A stretch of 14,081 bases of DNA from Holosporales bacterium (lineage in GTDB: Bacteria; Pseudomonadota; Alphaproteobacteria; RUG11792). A program made the translations under genes and the position numbers. Below, piece after piece: positions 12,607 to 14,081 of the stretch. The notes below the pieces were generated by a model. The model was not told the origin of the DNA. It saw only the letters and a list, made by a program, of their open reading frames with translations, and searched no databases. Numbering within the stretch: position 1 is the first letter of the stretch; the number at the start of each line of letters is the position of its first letter. The stretch spans positions 1 to 14,081 of the forward strand of contig JAIRZU010000027.1 in the NCBI GenBank assembly GCA_031267075.1, written 5' to 3'.

Positions 12607-13662
12607 TTAATAATTCCTTAACAACATTGAGCCAGATTTCTTTTTGGTTTCAGCTAGTGCTCTGCCGGTTCCAAGCACAACGCAGCTCAATGGGTCATCA
12701 GCGACCCTCACTACAACACCGGTTACATGCGATATGACGGTATCTAGGTTTGGCAACAGTGCCCCTCCACCAGTCAACGTTATCCCATTATCAATGATAT
12801 CCGCTACAAGCTCTGGAGGTGTATTTTCAAGGGCCTCCTTCACGCCACTAGCTATCGCAGATACAGGATCCATCAATGCCTCAGCAATATGCTTCTGAGT
12901 AATCTCCAGGTCTCTTGGATTCCCGTCGATGAGGCTCCTTCCTTTGATGATCATTTTCACATCCTTACTGGATGCTGTACAAATGGCGGATCCAACCTCT
13001 TTCTTGATCTTCTCTGCCGTAGCCTCCCCTATCAGCAAATTGAAATTCTTGCGGATGTACGAAATAATTTCCTCATCCATCCTGTCACCACCGACCCTTA
13101 TCGATGATGCATACACAATTCCACCGAGGGATATAACGGCTACTTCAGTCGTGCCACCACCTATGTCTACGACTATCGATCCTTTCGGTTCACTAATCGG
13201 GAGGCCGGCTCCTATCGCGGCTGCCATCGGTTCCTCTATTAGGTATACCTCTCCAGCTCCAGCTCCCTCTGCTGACTCTTGAATTGCACGTCTCTCAACG
13301 GCTGTTGCACCATATGGGACACATATCACTATCCGTGGAGCAGTGAATAATCCGCGGTTGTGGATCTTCTTGATGAAGTATTTTATCATCTCCTCAGCTA
13401 CTTCGAAGTCAGCGATTACGCCATCACGCAGAGGCCTTATTGCTCTTATGTGCCCTGGAGTGCGGCCTAGCATCTGCTTCGCTTCATTACCGACGGCTAG
13501 GACCTCAACCTTATTGCCAATGTTCGATACGGCTACAACTGACGGCTCATTCAGCACCACTCCCTTGCCGGTGACGTACACAAGCGTATTAGCGGTGCCA
13601 AGGTCAATCGCCATATCTGTGGATAGAAATCCAAATAACCTGTTGAACACTAGCGAGCGCAC
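12607..13662 (-). CDS. mreB: Rod-shape-determining actin homologue MreB
   Basis: MreB forms membrane-bound filaments that guide lateral wall synthesis. The actin-fold nucleotide motifs are all present: phosphate 1 DLGTANTLVYV (20-30), phosphate 2 DIGGGTTEVAV (166-176) and adenosine motif TGGGALLPN (297-305). VLNEPSVVA (37-44) is diagnostic. The listed GTG at 13662 gives 351 residues. A second GTG at 13650 gives 347 (V/MFNRLFGFLSTDMAID), closer to most relatives. GGAG at 13667-13664 is too near the first and far from the second, so the start is uncertain. yggT follows after nine bases. Presence of mreB implies that this organism keeps at least part of a peptidoglycan system. Confidence 0.97.
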   Translation of the reverse strand: MRSLVFNRLFGFLSTDMAIDLGTANTLVYVTGKGVVLNEPSVVAVSNIGNKVEVLAVGNEAKQMLGRTPGHIRAIRPLRDGVIADFEVAEEMIKYFIKKIHNRGLFTAPRIVICVPYGATAVERRAIQESAEGAGAGEVYLIEEPMAAAIGAGLPISEPKGSIVVDIGGGTTEVAVISLGGIVYASSIRVGGDRMDEEIISYIRKNFNLLIGEATAEKIKKEVGSAICTASSKDVKMIIKGRSLIDGNPRDLEITQKHIAEALMDPVSAIASGVKEALENTPPELVADIIDNGITLTGGGALLPNLDTVISHVTGVVVRVADDPLSCVVLGTGRALAETKKKSGSMLLRNY

Positions 13663-13686
13663 GCTCCATGGATAAGCATGTCAAGG

Positions 13687-13692
13687 ATTATA
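13687..13692 (-). promoter_or_regulatory. Likely -10 box of mreB
   Basis: The minus strand reads TATAAT, with a weak TGGCAA 17 bases upstream as -35. A start near 13680 gives a leader of 18-30 nt depending on the mreB start. It lies within a small inverted repeat, ATGTCA...TGACAT. Confidence 0.5.
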
Positions 13693-13778
13693 TGACATAG
13701 GCCTTCCGATTGCCACAAATGTTTTAGGGCTAGATTCGCACGATCAAGCAGTATCGTAGATACGGCATTCAGATGGGC

Positions 13779-13855
13779 TGGTGTCCTCGGAGGGATTTGA
13801 ACCCACGACCTCAGGATTAGGAATCCTACGCTCTATCCATCTGAGCTACGAGGAC
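13779..13855 (-). tRNA. tRNA-Arg (anticodon CCT)
   Basis: On the minus strand the acceptor stem pairs GTCCTCG with CGAGGAC. The anticodon loop TTCCTAA carries CCT, reading AGG. The T loop TTCAAAT is normal, and discriminator A with CCA is encoded (13782-13779). It lies upstream of mreB on the same strand. Confidence 0.97.
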
Positions 13856-13910
13856 GGTCACTTTGCATTCTACCACACCACCGCTTAATCCCCTAGGCAA
13901 AACCAATAAG

Positions 13911-13971
13911 TGTATAAGCTCATCCTCTATGAGACAACTCAGCTGTCTCAAGAACCATACCAACATACTCC
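13911..13971 (-). promoter_or_regulatory. 61-bp block upstream of tRNA-Arg, shared with the tRNA-His locus
   Basis: On the minus strand it runs GGAGTATGTTGGTATGG to GAGCTTATACA and matches 8755-8815. It ends 55 bases before tRNA-Arg. TTGTCT followed after 17 bases by TACACT is a plausible promoter. Its outer edge abuts the divergent leader at 13984. Confidence 0.5.
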
Positions 13972-13983
13972 ACATGAGGAAAT

Positions 13984-14073
13984 GCAGAAAATAATCTCAT
14001 CCGTTAACTATTTTTTAACCCTTCACATGCTAACCTACTTATAGAATCTTTATCCTCTAAGGGGAGGAAACAC
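13984..14073 (+). promoter_or_regulatory. Conserved leader of the exported-protein family (copy 3)
   Basis: It is nearly identical to 12202-12112 on the minus strand, with the same ATCTCATCCGTTAAC, -35-like TTAACC (14015-14020), TATAGA (14040-14045) and AAGGGGAGGAA before an ATG. It differs by only a few substitutions plus small indels until the last five bases before the start codon. It lacks the left half of the dyad found in the other two copies. Confidence 0.75.
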
Positions 14074-14081
14074 ATGAAAAA
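14074..14081 (+). CDS. Start of a leader-driven gene, cut by the window edge
   Basis: ATGAAAAA follows AAGGGGAGGAA by three or four bases, exactly as ATGAAAAGC does in the gene at 12111. Only two full codons (Met-Lys) are visible. By analogy with the paralogous leader it is expected to encode a signal peptide, but the product cannot be seen. Confidence 0.6.

Overview
The window looks like part of a chromosome from an alphaproteobacterial endosymbiont or obligate intracellular bacterium, most plausibly in the order Rickettsiales. This rests on three things. A conserved core gene set is present (uvrC, pgsA, a class IIA HAD hydrolase, rlmN, rppH, a DsbA-like oxidoreductase, mreB, yggT) together with tRNAs that encode CCA. 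There is a cysteine-containing outer-membrane porin. Most tellingly, palindromic elements of about 119 bp are inserted in frame inside two housekeeping genes, the behaviour described for Rickettsia palindromic elements. Base composition is near 50% G+C, high for the order, so I name no genus.

Layout. Positions 1-814 hold the end of an unrecognised, probably truncated plus-strand gene with an in-frame 18-bp tandem repeat. A strong bidirectional hairpin terminator (822-864) separates it from a compact minus-strand operon that reads from 6347 down to 881: uvrC, pgsA, HAD hydrolase, rlmN and a small exported protein. Its genes overlap or nearly touch, with two ATGA junctions. A divergent spacer leads to a porin gene (6546-7922). 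That gene meets an unrecognised convergent gene so closely that both stop codons sit in one CTAG.

Positions 8342-8868 have no credible gene but hold a decayed copy of a repeated leader, a 12-bp perfect inverted repeat and a 61-bp block shared with the other tRNA locus. tRNA-His and tRNA-Thr follow. The next 517 bp (9039-9555) have no credible gene but contain nested inverted repeats that suggest a structured RNA. On the minus strand, rppH is followed by the DsbA-like gene.

Positions 11171-12111 hold an unrecognised gene whose signal peptide and body are in different frames, separated by an (AG)7 dinucleotide tract. This is a candidate phase-variable exported protein. Its promoter and leader recur almost identically at the right edge of the window, in front of a new plus-strand gene (ATG at 14074), and in decayed form at 8482-8597. 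Between these lie yggT and mreB (minus strand) and tRNA-Arg.

How the parts fit together. The core genes cover DNA repair, phospholipid synthesis, rRNA/tRNA methylation, RNA 5'-end processing, cell shape and periplasmic disulfide chemistry. The accessory signal is a small family of exported proteins driven by a duplicated promoter/leader, at least one with a contingency-type repeat. The 119-bp mobile palindromes that add peptides to core enzymes are a separate signal. No CRISPR array, transposase or rRNA gene was seen.
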